Made by a program: the position numbers and the translations under genes. The notes beneath the pieces are model-generated. The model was not told where the DNA came from, ran no database searches, and worked only from the letters and a program-made list of their open reading frames with translations. This document shows positions 1 to 7,891 of a stretch of DNA of 32,313 bases, one piece after another. Every line of letters begins with the position of its first letter. The stretch's first letter is position 1. Origin of the DNA: Muribaculaceae bacterium. Its GTDB lineage: Bacteria; Bacteroidota; Bacteroidia; Bacteroidales; Muribaculaceae. Location: the NCBI GenBank assembly GCA_024400935.1, contig JAKSLZ010000024.1, positions 1 through 32,313 on the forward strand, given 5' to 3'.

Positions 1-4
1 GGTC

Positions 5-48
5 GGAAAACGAAAGTAGGAAGAAAACTACTTCGTTTTCCTCCTACT
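5..48. other. Two overlapping, mutually exclusive hairpins at window start
   Basis: Bases 5-19 pair with 28-41 (14 bp with one bulged A). Bases 15-28 pair with 35-48 (14 bp with one A-C mismatch). The two stems share bases 15-19, 28 and 35-41, so only one can form at a time. No gene precedes it inside the window, so it may be the 3' end of an upstream transcript or part of a leader. There is no clear T-run directly after the second stem. Confidence 0.4.
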
Positions 49-111
49 CGATTTGGCTCGTTTAGAGGTGTGCCGGCGCCAGTTGAGCCTTGCCTGACAA
101 AAACTTGAGTG

Positions 112-142
112 ATTTTTAAACTTTTAAACCCTTAAACCCTTA
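112..142 (-). repeat. Short copy of the 8-bp GTTTAA-type array
   Basis: Three exact-register units of form AACnnTTA (119-142), preceded by one degenerate unit. Read on the - strand this is TAAnnGTT, the same unit as the large array at 7673-7816, with central dinucleotides GG, GG and AA that also occur there. The last unit sits where the -33 box of the following gene would be expected. Confidence 0.6.
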
Positions 143-161
143 ATCTTTTGCTAAAAATCAC

Positions 162-169
162 TAACTTTG
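162..169 (+). promoter_or_regulatory. -7 box (TAACTTTG) before the RNA methyltransferase
   Basis: Exact match to the Bacteroidetes -7 consensus TAnnTTTG. It would give a very short leader before the ATG at 192. No TTTG lies at the usual 19-21 bp upstream; that position is occupied by the 8-bp repeat. Confidence 0.4.
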
Positions 170-191
170 CAAGAAATTCTGTGAAATAACG

Positions 192-1748
192 ATGAACGAG
201 AAATTTGAAATGGTAGCAAAGACCTTCAAGGGACTTGAAGGCGTATTGGCCGATGAGCTGAGAGCTCTTGGTGCTGAGGATGTTACCGAAGGCATACGCA
301 TGGTGGCCTTCAACGGAGATAAGGAAATGCTGTATAAGGCCAACTTCTGTTTGCGCACTGCATTGCGAGTTCTCAAACCCTTCTATAAATTCCGTGCCGG
401 AAATCCCGACGAACTTTATGAACAGGTGAAGCTCTTTGACTGGGAGCAGTTGATGACCGTCAACAAGACGTTCTCAATCGACGCTACCACATTTGGCGAG
501 GAGTTCAGTCACTCACGCTTTGTGACTTATCGCGTCAAGGATGCAATCGTGGACTACTTCAGCGAGCGCTATGACAAGCGCCCGTCAATCCGCGTCACTA
601 ATCCCGACATACGTCTGGACGTTCACATCTCGGGCAATGAGGTGACAATGTCGCTCGACTCGTCGGGCGAGCCCCTCTACAAGCGCGGATGGCGTGAGGC
701 TCAGACCGATGCACCCATCAACGAGGTGCTGGCTGCGGGCATCATCAAGCTGAGCGGCTGGGATGGTGAGAGCAACTTTGTAGACCCCATGTGTGGCTCA
801 GGCACATTCCTGGTAGAGGCAGCCCTGATAGCGGCCAACATCAACCCCGGTGTTTACCGCAAGGGATTTGCATTCCAGCAGTGGCCCGACTATGACGAGG
901 AACTCTTTGATAATATCTATAACGACGACAGCGGCGAGCGCGAGTTCAAGCACAAGATCTATGGCAGCGACATCAACGGCAAGGCCATAGCGATATCACG
1001 TGCCAACGTCAAGCGTGCCGGCGTGAGCAAGATGGTGGAGCTGGAGCTCAAGGCCATCGAAGACATCACCGAGGTGCCTGCGGCCGGTGTGGTTGTCACT
1101 AATCCTCCCTATGGCGAGCGTCTGCAGGTGGGCAACATCGAGCAGCTCTACAACACCATAGGCGAGAAACTCAAGAAGCTATACCGCGGATACAACGCGT
1201 GGATCATAGGTTACAGCCGCGACCACTTTGACGCAATAGGTCTGCGCCCCTCGCTGCGCTATCAGCTCAACAATGGTGCGCTTGAGTGCGAGTTGCGCCA
1301 GTATGTGATGTTTGACGGTTCGTTCAAGGACATGCGCAGCCGCGGAGAGTCAATCAAGAACGATGACTTCCGTGCAAGCGAAGACCGCCGCAATCTGCAG
1401 CGTCGCGAGTTCCACGAGACATTTGACCGTGGCGAGCGCCGTGACGAACGTCGTCCCCGCTTTGACCGTGATGACCGCCGTGACGATCGTCGTCCTCGCT
1501 TTGACCGTGACGACCGCCGTGACGACCGTCGTCCCCGCTTTGACCGTGACGACCGTGGCGGTGACCGCCGTCCCCGCTTTGACCGCGAGGGCCGCAAGCC
1601 GTTCCGCCCCTTTAGCCGTGAGCCCCAGCTGGGTGCCGACAAGGAGGTGACCATCGTGCATGGCCGCCGCAAGAGCTGGATGCGTCGTGACGTCAACGAG
1701 AACGATGCAAACTACGGCAAGAAGAATAACGACGAGAACAAGGATTAA
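192..1748 (+). CDS. THUMP-domain class I RNA methyltransferase (RlmL N-terminal-half type) with Arg/Asp-rich tail
   Basis: Probable SAM-dependent guanine-N2 methyltransferase acting on structured RNA, most likely 23S rRNA by analogy with the methyltransferase half of E. coli RlmL; the target is inference. Residues about 43-155 fit a THUMP RNA-binding domain. The Rossmann fold shows the SAM motif FVDPMCGSGTF at 196-206, GSDINGKA near 258-264 and the catalytic NPPY at 304-307. The conserved enzyme ends near residue 377. Residues 378-518 are a low-complexity, highly charged extension. It includes four 13-residue repeats sharing RPRFDR (starting at 421, 434, 447 and 460), encoded by 39-bp DNA repeats, and ends in a basic KSWMRR segment. 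Such a tail is probably disordered and RNA-binding, like RGG-type tails. The start at 192 follows a -7 box and begins directly at the domain. Separated from purD by about 230 bp. Confidence 0.88.
   Translation: MNEKFEMVAKTFKGLEGVLADELRALGAEDVTEGIRMVAFNGDKEMLYKANFCLRTALRVLKPFYKFRAGNPDELYEQVKLFDWEQLMTVNKTFSIDATTFGEEFSHSRFVTYRVKDAIVDYFSERYDKRPSIRVTNPDIRLDVHISGNEVTMSLDSSGEPLYKRGWREAQTDAPINEVLAAGIIKLSGWDGESNFVDPMCGSGTFLVEAALIAANINPGVYRKGFAFQQWPDYDEELFDNIYNDDSGEREFKHKIYGSDINGKAIAISRANVKRAGVSKMVELELKAIEDITEVPAAGVVVTNPPYGERLQVGNIEQLYNTIGEKLKKLYRGYNAWIIGYSRDHFDAIGLRPSLRYQLNNGALECELRQYVMFDGSFKDMRSRGESIKNDDFRASEDRRNLQRREFHETFDRGERRDERRPRFDRDDRRDDRRPRFDRDDRRDDRRPRFDRDDRGGDRRPRFDREGRKPFRPFSREPQLGADKEVTIVHGRRKSWMRRDVNENDANYGKKNNDENKD
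1452..1607 (+). repeat. Four in-frame 39-bp tandem repeats in the methyltransferase tail
   Basis: The units encode a 13-residue Arg/Asp/Pro/Phe repeat. The third base and a few residues vary, so the copies are diverged and not freshly amplified. Because the unit length is a multiple of three, slippage would change tail length without breaking the frame. Confidence 0.8.
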
Positions 1749-1753
1749 AGGCT

Positions 1754-1772
1754 GGTTCTTCTAATCAGAACC
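1754..1772 (+). other. Weak hairpin after the methyltransferase stop codon
   Basis: GGTTCT pairs with AGAACC around a 7-nt loop. It begins 6 nt after the stop, but the following bases are not a T-run, so it is a poor intrinsic terminator. The rest of the gap to purD (1773-1978) shows only a near-match to a -7 box, TTACTTTG at 1917-1924 (7 of 8 positions). Confidence 0.25.
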
Positions 1773-1978
1773 TGTAACTATATACAACAATACTCTTTTT
1801 GCAGAGTTCCCGCACAGCTTTTACTGATCTCATAGATAAATCATTTGATTAGTTATTCAGACCAAAAATCTTCGAGGTATGTGAGGGCTGCGCGAGATAG
1901 TCACGTTGCTGAATAGTTACTTTGACTCCACCTAAAATATTAAACTACAATTAAACCATAAAAAAATACTGTAACGCT

Positions 1979-3271
1979 ATGTCAAAGATCAATGTGTTGC
2001 TGCTGGGATCAGGCGGCCGTGAGTGTGCTCTCGCTTGGAAGATGAACCAAAGCGAATTGCTGGACAACCTCTATATTGCCCCCGGCAATGCCGGAACGGC
2101 AGCGCTGGGCACTAACTTGCCGCAGCTGTCGCCCATGGATTTTGAAGCAGTGGGCAAGGCAGCCGTTGAGCTGGGCATAGACTTACTGGTTGTGGGCAAC
2201 GAGGACCCTCTGGTAGCCGGCATCACTGACTATGTCAAGGGAAATGAGGCGTTGAAACACATCAAGGTGGTGGGTCCGTCGCAGGCCGGTGCCCAGCTTG
2301 AGGGCAGCAAGGACTTTGCCAAGGAGTTCATGAATCGCCACGGCATCCCCACTGCACAGCACATCAGCGTCACCGCCAGCAACATTGAGGAGGGATATGC
2401 CTTCCTCGACAAGCAGCAGGCTCCCTACGTGCTCAAGGCCGACGGCCTGGCAGCCGGCAAGGGCGTGCTCATCATTGACGACCTGGACGAGGCCAAGGCA
2501 GAGCTCAAGGCAATGCTCGACGGCATGTTCGGTGCATCGAGCGCAACGGTAGTCATCGAGCAGTTCCTCAGTGGCATCGAGTGCTCGGTGTTTGTGCTCA
2601 CCGACGACCGTGGTAGCTATGCGTTGCTGCCCGTGGCTAAGGACTACAAGCGAGTGGGCGAGGGCGATACAGGTCCCAACACTGGCGGCATGGGCTCGAT
2701 ATCACCCGTTTCGTTTGCCGACGCCGTGTTTATGGACAAGGTGCGCCAGCGCATCATTGAGCCCACGATCAATGGTCTCAAGCAGGACGGTATCTCTTAT
2801 TGCGGTTTTGTGTTCTTCGGCCTCATCAATGTGGGCGGAGAACCTTATGTGATTGAATATAATGTGCGCATGGGCGACCCCGAGACACAGTCGGTTATGG
2901 CCCGTGTAGACCAAGACCTCATAGCGCTGATGCTTCAGGCTACAGGCGAGCAGGGATTTGGCGAGAGCTTTACCGTCAAGGCCGATGAGCGCACTGCAGC
3001 CACAGTCATCATGACATCGGGCGGCTATCCCGGCAAGTATGAGAAAGGCAAGGAGATTACCGGCCTCGACGCAGTGGAGGGCAGTGTGGTGTTCCATGCC
3101 GGCACCAGCCTCAATGTTGACGGCCAGCTCGTCACCAGCGGTGGCCGTGTGCTTGCTGTGACCAGCCTTGCATGCGACAAGGATGCGGCTCTGGCCCTGA
3201 GCTACGGCAATGTGGCGCGCATAGCCTTTGACGGCAGTTATTGCCGTCGTGATATAGGTTTTGATTTATAA
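1979..3271 (+). CDS. purD: Phosphoribosylamine-glycine ligase
   Basis: GAR synthetase: joins 5-phosphoribosylamine and glycine with ATP, second step of purine synthesis, cytosolic. The 430-residue length is normal for the family. Visible motifs are the N-terminal GSGGRE (residues 11-16), the ATP-grasp segment VLKADGLAAGKGV around residue 151, NTGGMGSISP in the ATP-grasp domain, and the metal-binding EYNVRMGDPETQ near residue 293. The C-terminal domain is complete. First gene of a compact + strand cluster: the next gene begins 9 nt after its stop. Confidence 0.97.
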   Translation: MSKINVLLLGSGGRECALAWKMNQSELLDNLYIAPGNAGTAALGTNLPQLSPMDFEAVGKAAVELGIDLLVVGNEDPLVAGITDYVKGNEALKHIKVVGPSQAGAQLEGSKDFAKEFMNRHGIPTAQHISVTASNIEEGYAFLDKQQAPYVLKADGLAAGKGVLIIDDLDEAKAELKAMLDGMFGASSATVVIEQFLSGIECSVFVLTDDRGSYALLPVAKDYKRVGEGDTGPNTGGMGSISPVSFADAVFMDKVRQRIIEPTINGLKQDGISYCGFVFFGLINVGGEPYVIEYNVRMGDPETQSVMARVDQDLIALMLQATGEQGFGESFTVKADERTAATVIMTSGGYPGKYEKGKEITGLDAVEGSVVFHAGTSLNVDGQLVTSGGRVLAVTSLACDKDAALALSYGNVARIAFDGSYCRRDIGFDL

Positions 3272-3280
3272 AAAATACCG

Positions 3281-4264
3281 ATGGTAGCATACGATAAACT
3301 GAACGATATATTTAATGGCAAGTTGTTTCTTGCCGCCTCATGGTTTGCCATGATGCTTGCATCTATAGTGGCAGCCACTAGCGGCGAGGTGGTGCAGCAA
3401 GGCGACGGCAATGGCATCTTCTTTGACATCAGCAGTTCTTATGTGGGTTCTCCCGGGCTGTCGATGACCATTAACGTGCTGCTTGTAACCGCCATAGGCG
3501 TGCTCATGCTCATGCTCAACAAGGTGTTTAACTTTGTGCGCAGTGTCACTGACATGCTGGCCTCGGCGTTCTTCCTGTTGACGATGTCTAATCCGTTGAC
3601 ATGTTGTGCGTTCAATGCAGGAACAGCGCTTACTCTGGTGCTGGCCTTGGGTGCATTCTACACCTTTGGGTCCTACAACGATAAGCATGCGCAGCGCAGC
3701 ATCTTTCTCACTTTCACCATCATCACCTTCTGTGCATTGTTCCAGTGGGCGTTTGTGGTGTTGCTGCCGGCGTTCTTCATAGGTTTTTGTTATATGCGCA
3801 CGATGAACTGGCGCAGCTTCATGGCCACGCTGCTGGGCATCTTTGTGCCCTTCTGGATTGTGCTTGGCACCGGCATGGCTTCGCCGTTTGACTTCAAGCC
3901 TATTGCTACAGGACAAGCTTGGGCCACCCTTGAGCCCGGCCAGCTGCGCATGATGATAGTGAGCGTGTGTGTGACCGTAGTGGCAGTCATCGCCATCACC
4001 GCAGCCAACCTCTACACCATCATCAACTATCGCCTGCAGCTGCGTGTCTACAACGTGTTCTTTATGGTTATGTCGATACTCACCATCATAGCCATGGTGG
4101 TTGACTATCACGACATGCACATCTTTATACCCATCCTCAACCTGTGCCTGGCTGTGCAGTTCAGCCATGCCTACACCATCAGCACATTTACACACAGGTA
4201 TATATATGTCATTGTGCTCATAGTGTGGTCGATAGTGTCTTGCACAGGTATCTTATACATGTAA
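3281..4264 (+). CDS. Multipass inner-membrane protein, possibly DUF6427-like
   Basis: A 327-residue protein of unknown function with about 8-9 hydrophobic segments; examples are near residues 15-35, 57-75, 85-105, 112-130, 140-175, 180-200 and 225-250, with several more to the end. There is no signal peptide, catalytic motif or soluble domain, and few charged residues, many in short loops. It lies between purD and pdxB with gaps of 9 and 6 nt, so co-transcription is likely. From memory, an uncharacterised Bacteroidetes membrane family (DUF6427) is often found beside purD. The length and topology fit, but this was not confirmed by a search. No transport or enzymatic role can be assigned. Confidence 0.75.
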   Translation: MVAYDKLNDIFNGKLFLAASWFAMMLASIVAATSGEVVQQGDGNGIFFDISSSYVGSPGLSMTINVLLVTAIGVLMLMLNKVFNFVRSVTDMLASAFFLLTMSNPLTCCAFNAGTALTLVLALGAFYTFGSYNDKHAQRSIFLTFTIITFCALFQWAFVVLLPAFFIGFCYMRTMNWRSFMATLLGIFVPFWIVLGTGMASPFDFKPIATGQAWATLEPGQLRMMIVSVCVTVVAVIAITAANLYTIINYRLQLRVYNVFFMVMSILTIIAMVVDYHDMHIFIPILNLCLAVQFSHAYTISTFTHRYIYVIVLIVWSIVSCTGILYM

Positions 4265-4270
4265 TAAATC

Positions 4271-5239
4271 ATGAAAGTCATTGTTGAGGACCACATCCCT
4301 TATATCAAGGGCTTGCTGGAGCCGTGGGCTGTGGTCGAGTATCTGCCCGCAACAGCCATCACACCAGCTGCAGTGCGCGATGCACAGGCGCTGCTGGTGC
4401 GCACCCGCACACGGTGTGACGAGGCATTGCTCCACGGCAGCAGTGTCGAGTTTATAGGCACTGCCACCATAGGCACTGACCACATCGACCTGGACTATTG
4501 CCGTGACCGCGGCATAGCAGTGCACAACGCACCTGGATGTAACGCCCCGGCAGTGGCACAGTGGGTGCATGCAGCCATAGGCACATGGATGCTGCAGCAG
4601 GGCATCACCGACGCCTCGGCATTGCGTTTGGGCATAGTGGGCGTGGGCCACGTGGGAAGCATCGTGGCACGCTGGGCCACACAACTGGGTTTCCAGGTGG
4701 TGCTCAATGACCCTCCGCTGGGCATGATGGATAGCGTGGACGACTGTGACATAATTACTTATCACACCCCTCTCACCCGCACTGGACAGTGGCCCACGTG
4801 GCACTTGTGCGATGCCGGCATGCTGGAGCGTGCCACACGTTGCAGGCTCATCCTCAACGCATCGCGAGGCGGTGTGTGCGACAACGACGCCCTTGCTTCA
4901 TGGCACGGCGACGTGGCCATCGACTGCTGGGAGGGAGAACCCCACATCAGCCGTGCATTGCTTGATAAGGCCCTGGTGGCAACCCCCCACATAGCCGGCT
5001 ACTCGGCCGAGGGCAAGCAACGCGGCACAGCTATGGTTGTAGAGGCTGTGAATGAGCACTTTGGCATCAACGCTCCGGTCAATATGCCCCAGGCACCGCT
5101 TCTGGGTGCCGAGCTGGTAACTCAGTCAGCGATATTGTCGTCCTATAATCCTCTGGTTGACACCGCAATGCTGCGCAACGATCCCTCGTCATTCGAGGCG
5201 CTGCGCAATCACTATAACCTGCGCTCAGAGGTGCAGTAA
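4271..5239 (+). CDS. pdxB: 4-phosphoerythronate dehydrogenase (short form)
   Basis: Oxidises 4-phospho-D-erythronate to 2-oxo-3-hydroxy-4-phosphobutanoate in the DXP-dependent vitamin B6 pathway; cytosolic NAD enzyme of the D-isomer 2-hydroxyacid dehydrogenase family. Features include TATIGTDHID at 64-73, NAPGCNAPAV at 86-95, the NAD-binding GIVGVGHVGS at 121-130, the catalytic Arg in NASRGG (R199), DCWEGEP at 218-224, and the catalytic His in TPHIAGY (H240). The resemblance to E. coli PdxB is close. At 322 residues it is about 55 shorter than the E. coli enzyme: the end FEALRNHYNLRSE matches the E. coli segment before the last part of its dimerisation domain. The ATG lies 6 nt after the upstream stop. 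No terminator was seen after it. Confidence 0.93.
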   Translation: MKVIVEDHIPYIKGLLEPWAVVEYLPATAITPAAVRDAQALLVRTRTRCDEALLHGSSVEFIGTATIGTDHIDLDYCRDRGIAVHNAPGCNAPAVAQWVHAAIGTWMLQQGITDASALRLGIVGVGHVGSIVARWATQLGFQVVLNDPPLGMMDSVDDCDIITYHTPLTRTGQWPTWHLCDAGMLERATRCRLILNASRGGVCDNDALASWHGDVAIDCWEGEPHISRALLDKALVATPHIAGYSAEGKQRGTAMVVEAVNEHFGINAPVNMPQAPLLGAELVTQSAILSSYNPLVDTAMLRNDPSSFEALRNHYNLRSEVQ

Positions 5240-5369
5240 ATCTTGCATAAATATACAGGTAAATTTATGGTATATGCTGCAATTGTGTGGCATAAGTAGT
5301 GTTATTTTCCTATTTAGTGTTTGTTTTTGCCCGTTTTGTCCTGATAATGCCATTAAAATGGTGTAATCA

Positions 5370-5401
5370 TTTGCAATTTATAAAAAAATAAGGTAAATTT
5401 G
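5370..5401 (+). promoter_or_regulatory. Bacteroidetes promoter for the M6 protease gene
   Basis: TTTG at 5370-5373, a 20-bp spacer, then TAAATTTG at 5394-5401, an exact fit to the -33/-7 pattern. The expected transcript start is near 5407, giving a leader of about 40 nt before the ATG at 5448. Confidence 0.6.
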
Positions 5402-5447
5402 CGTCATTGTTTTAGGGGATTTATATATTAATATATAAAATAACAAT

Positions 5448-7667
5448 ATGATGATCACTTCAGAAGTTGGCAGAAGGCTGCTTTGTGCGGCAATGCTGTC
5501 TATATTGTTTTGTGTAAAAGCCCACGCAGTAGTTGCATGTCCTGATCCCTCTGTCGTCACACAACCCGACGGCACTAAACTCACCCTGATGCTACATGGT
5601 GACGAATGGTTCAACTATAACACCACTGCCGACGGATACACCGTCGTGAAGGATAATGACGGATACTACAAGTATGCCGCCCTCAATAACAACATGCTGG
5701 TGCCTAGCGCTGTTGTGGCGCATGACGGCATGCGCAGTGCCCAGGAGACATCCTGGCTCGCTGCTATAGGCAAGCATCTCACCCCTGATGCACAGTCAAT
5801 CGCTGCTATGCGCGCGCCTGCACGTCGCCTGCACGGCATGACGGGCCACTATGACTACAAGAACTTTCGTGGGCTGGTAATCCTGGTCGAATACAACGAC
5901 TGTCCATTCCAGTATGAAGACGCCCACGGCCTGTTTAACGGCATGGTCAACGACAAGGACTACCGTGGCTTCATGAGCAATGCCCAGTTCCCCGAATTGA
6001 TTCCCTACACAGGCTCAGTGCGTGATTACTTTTATGCCAGCTCGGCGGGCGAGTTTGACCCCGTCTTTGACGTTGTGGGCCCGATTAAGATCGACTACTC
6101 GCAGTATGACGCCAACAAGACGTCGGCAGCCCCGCTCCTGGTCACTGCAGCGCTCAAGGCAGCCGATGCCCAGGTCAACTATGCCGACTATGACCGCGAC
6201 GGCAACAAGAGCGTCGACATGGTGTTCTTCATCTTCTCGGGAGCCGGCAGCAACTTCTCGGGCAACGATCAGCGCCTGCTGTGGCCCCATGCCTCAACCA
6301 TCACATCGCTTTATCTCGACGGAGTGAGCTTTGGCCGCTATGCCTGTTCAACCGAGCTCTTCAGCCGTCCCGAGAGCAAGATAATCGACGGCATAGGCAC
6401 CATGTGCCACGAGTTCAGCCACGTGCTGGGCATCGCCGACCTCTATGACACCGACGGCACCAGCAGCGGTGGCAGCAGCGTCACACCGCGCAACTGGAGC
6501 GTGATGGCTCACGGCAACTACAACAACATGTCGCGCACCCCGTGCCTCTACAGCGTCTATGAGCGCTATGCGGCAGGATTCATCACACCTGAAACGATTA
6601 CCCGCAAGGGCAACTATAACCTGCGTCCGCTGGCCGAGGTCAACAACGGTTACCGCCTCGACAGTAATGTTCCCGGCGAATACTTCCTGCTCGAGACGCG
6701 CACCAAGACTGGCTGGGACGCTTATCTGCCCGGCGAGGGCATGCTCGTGTGGCGTGTAGACTCGACCGACGTTACCGCATGGGACAACAACAAGGTCAAC
6801 TGCAACCCGGCCCACAACCTGTATGAGCTGCTGCGTGCAGGCGGCGACTTGACCGCTGATGCGGCATCTGACCCCTTCCCCGGCTCGGCGGGCGTCACCT
6901 CTATTGACAATTACACTACTCCCAGTCTGCGCTCATGGACTGGTCGCAACGGCAACTACTCGCTCAGCAACATCACCCGCAACAGCAATGGCTCGGTGTC
7001 GTTTACCCTGGGTGTCACCCAGTATGAGACCATGGTTGAGGACTTTGAGGACATGGCCCTCACTACTGCCGACGCTACTAAGATTCAAGGCCGATACACC
7101 ATCTGGAGCCTCACCAAGGGTGCCCTGGTGGCCGAGACCGCAAGCGAGAACGGCGGCAACGGCACTAAAGCCTGCTCGATGCTGCGCAGCGGCATTGCCG
7201 AGAGCGGCAAACTGCCGTGGGAGGCACAGGGCCTGCAATATGACTTCTACAATCCCACCACGACCACAGCCGTAGTGCGCACTTACTGGCGTCAGCCCAA
7301 CTCCACATCGTGGGTTTCGCTCAAAAACGACGAGGGCCTCGAGACTGTATCAGTGCCCGCCCGCTCTAAGGTTACCGTCACCTTCAACAACACCTTCCCC
7401 GAGGGATGTGCACTGCGCATTGTGGAATACAGCGGCAGCCGCACCGACGTGTGCTACCTTGACGACATCGCCTTTACCGTTGTGAAAGAGGAGGAATCGC
7501 TTCCCGGTGACCTCAACGGCGACGGCAGTGTCGACGTCGTGGACGTGAATGTGCTGGTAAACAGCTTGCTCAACGGCATCGACCTTCCTGACGGCGACCT
7601 CAACGGTGACGGTGCGGTCGACATCGTCGATGCTAACTGGATATTGAACAAGATCCTAAATCCATGA
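5448..7667 (+). CDS. Secreted M6-family metalloprotease with C-terminal dockerin-like repeat
   Basis: Probable extracellular zinc endopeptidase of the immune-inhibitor-A/M6 type. A signal peptide covers about residues 1-27 (hydrophobic core, AHA before cleavage). The pro-region and N-terminal part include GLVILVEYND at 142-151, typical of M6 domains. The zinc site HEFSHVLGIAD at 321-331 fits HExxHxxGxxD. Residues about 540-680 form a beta-rich domain. Residues about 684-739 contain two calcium-binding repeats, DLNGDGSVDVVD and DLNGDGAVDIVD, each followed by a hydrophobic helix, the pattern of a type I dockerin. There are two adjacent ATGs (5448 and 5451); either keeps the signal peptide. It has its own promoter and no terminator before the 8-bp array. 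The substrate is unknown. Confidence 0.9.
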   Translation: MMITSEVGRRLLCAAMLSILFCVKAHAVVACPDPSVVTQPDGTKLTLMLHGDEWFNYNTTADGYTVVKDNDGYYKYAALNNNMLVPSAVVAHDGMRSAQETSWLAAIGKHLTPDAQSIAAMRAPARRLHGMTGHYDYKNFRGLVILVEYNDCPFQYEDAHGLFNGMVNDKDYRGFMSNAQFPELIPYTGSVRDYFYASSAGEFDPVFDVVGPIKIDYSQYDANKTSAAPLLVTAALKAADAQVNYADYDRDGNKSVDMVFFIFSGAGSNFSGNDQRLLWPHASTITSLYLDGVSFGRYACSTELFSRPESKIIDGIGTMCHEFSHVLGIADLYDTDGTSSGGSSVTPRNWSVMAHGNYNNMSRTPCLYSVYERYAAGFITPETITRKGNYNLRPLAEVNNGYRLDSNVPGEYFLLETRTKTGWDAYLPGEGMLVWRVDSTDVTAWDNNKVNCNPAHNLYELLRAGGDLTADAASDPFPGSAGVTSIDNYTTPSLRSWTGRNGNYSLSNITRNSNGSVSFTLGVTQYETMVEDFEDMALTTADATKIQGRYTIWSLTKGALVAETASENGGNGTKACSMLRSGIAESGKLPWEAQGLQYDFYNPTTTTAVVRTYWRQPNSTSWVSLKNDEGLETVSVPARSKVTVTFNNTFPEGCALRIVEYSGSRTDVCYLDDIAFTVVKEEESLPGDLNGDGSVDVVDVNVLVNSLLNGIDLPDGDLNGDGAVDIVDANWILNKILNP

Positions 7668-7672
7668 GATTG

Positions 7673-7824
7673 TAAAAGTTTAAAAGTTTAAAGGTTTAAA
7701 AGTTTAAAGGTTTAAAGGTTTAACCGTTTAAGGGTTTAAAGGTTTAAAGGTTTAAAGGTTTAATGGTTTAATGGTTTAACCGTTTAACCGTTTAAGGGTT
7801 TAAGGGTTTAAGGGTTTGCCGGTT
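7673..7824 (+). repeat. Tandem 8-bp array, unit TAAnnGTT, 18 copies plus one degenerate
   Basis: Exact 8-bp register from 7673 to 7816; a nineteenth, degenerate unit ends at 7824. Six positions (the hexamer GTTTAA across unit borders) do not change, while the central two bases vary among AA, AG, CC, GG and TG. It starts 6 nt after the protease stop and ends 67 bp before the giant surface-protein gene. No spacer sequences and no ORF. A three-unit copy lies at 119-142 on the other strand. Confidence 0.95.
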
Positions 7825-7891
7825 AAATCATCTAAAACGACTATAACAACTATAAATAATTTATTACTAACCAATTAATTCACAAAACGAG

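Noticed and set aside
1262-1696. Reverse-strand Arg/Ser-rich open frame of 144 codons, and further frames over the same stretch
   Set aside because: A by-product of the 39-bp GC-rich repeats of the methyltransferase tail; no independent start signal or recognisable protein.
1876-1887. 12-bp match (GTATGTGAGGGC) between the purD upstream gap and 14457-14468
   Set aside because: Matches of this length are expected by chance many times in 32 kb; flanks do not align.
3338-4195. Long - strand frame (285 codons) opposite the membrane protein gene
   Set aside because: His/Gln-rich composition typical of antisense to a hydrophobic gene. The + strand frame has membrane segments and fits the purD-pdxB cluster.
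7673-7824. Telomere-like or CRISPR-like array
   Set aside because: G-triplet units resemble telomere repeats by chance only. Units are 8 bp without spacers, and it lies inside ordinary gene order.
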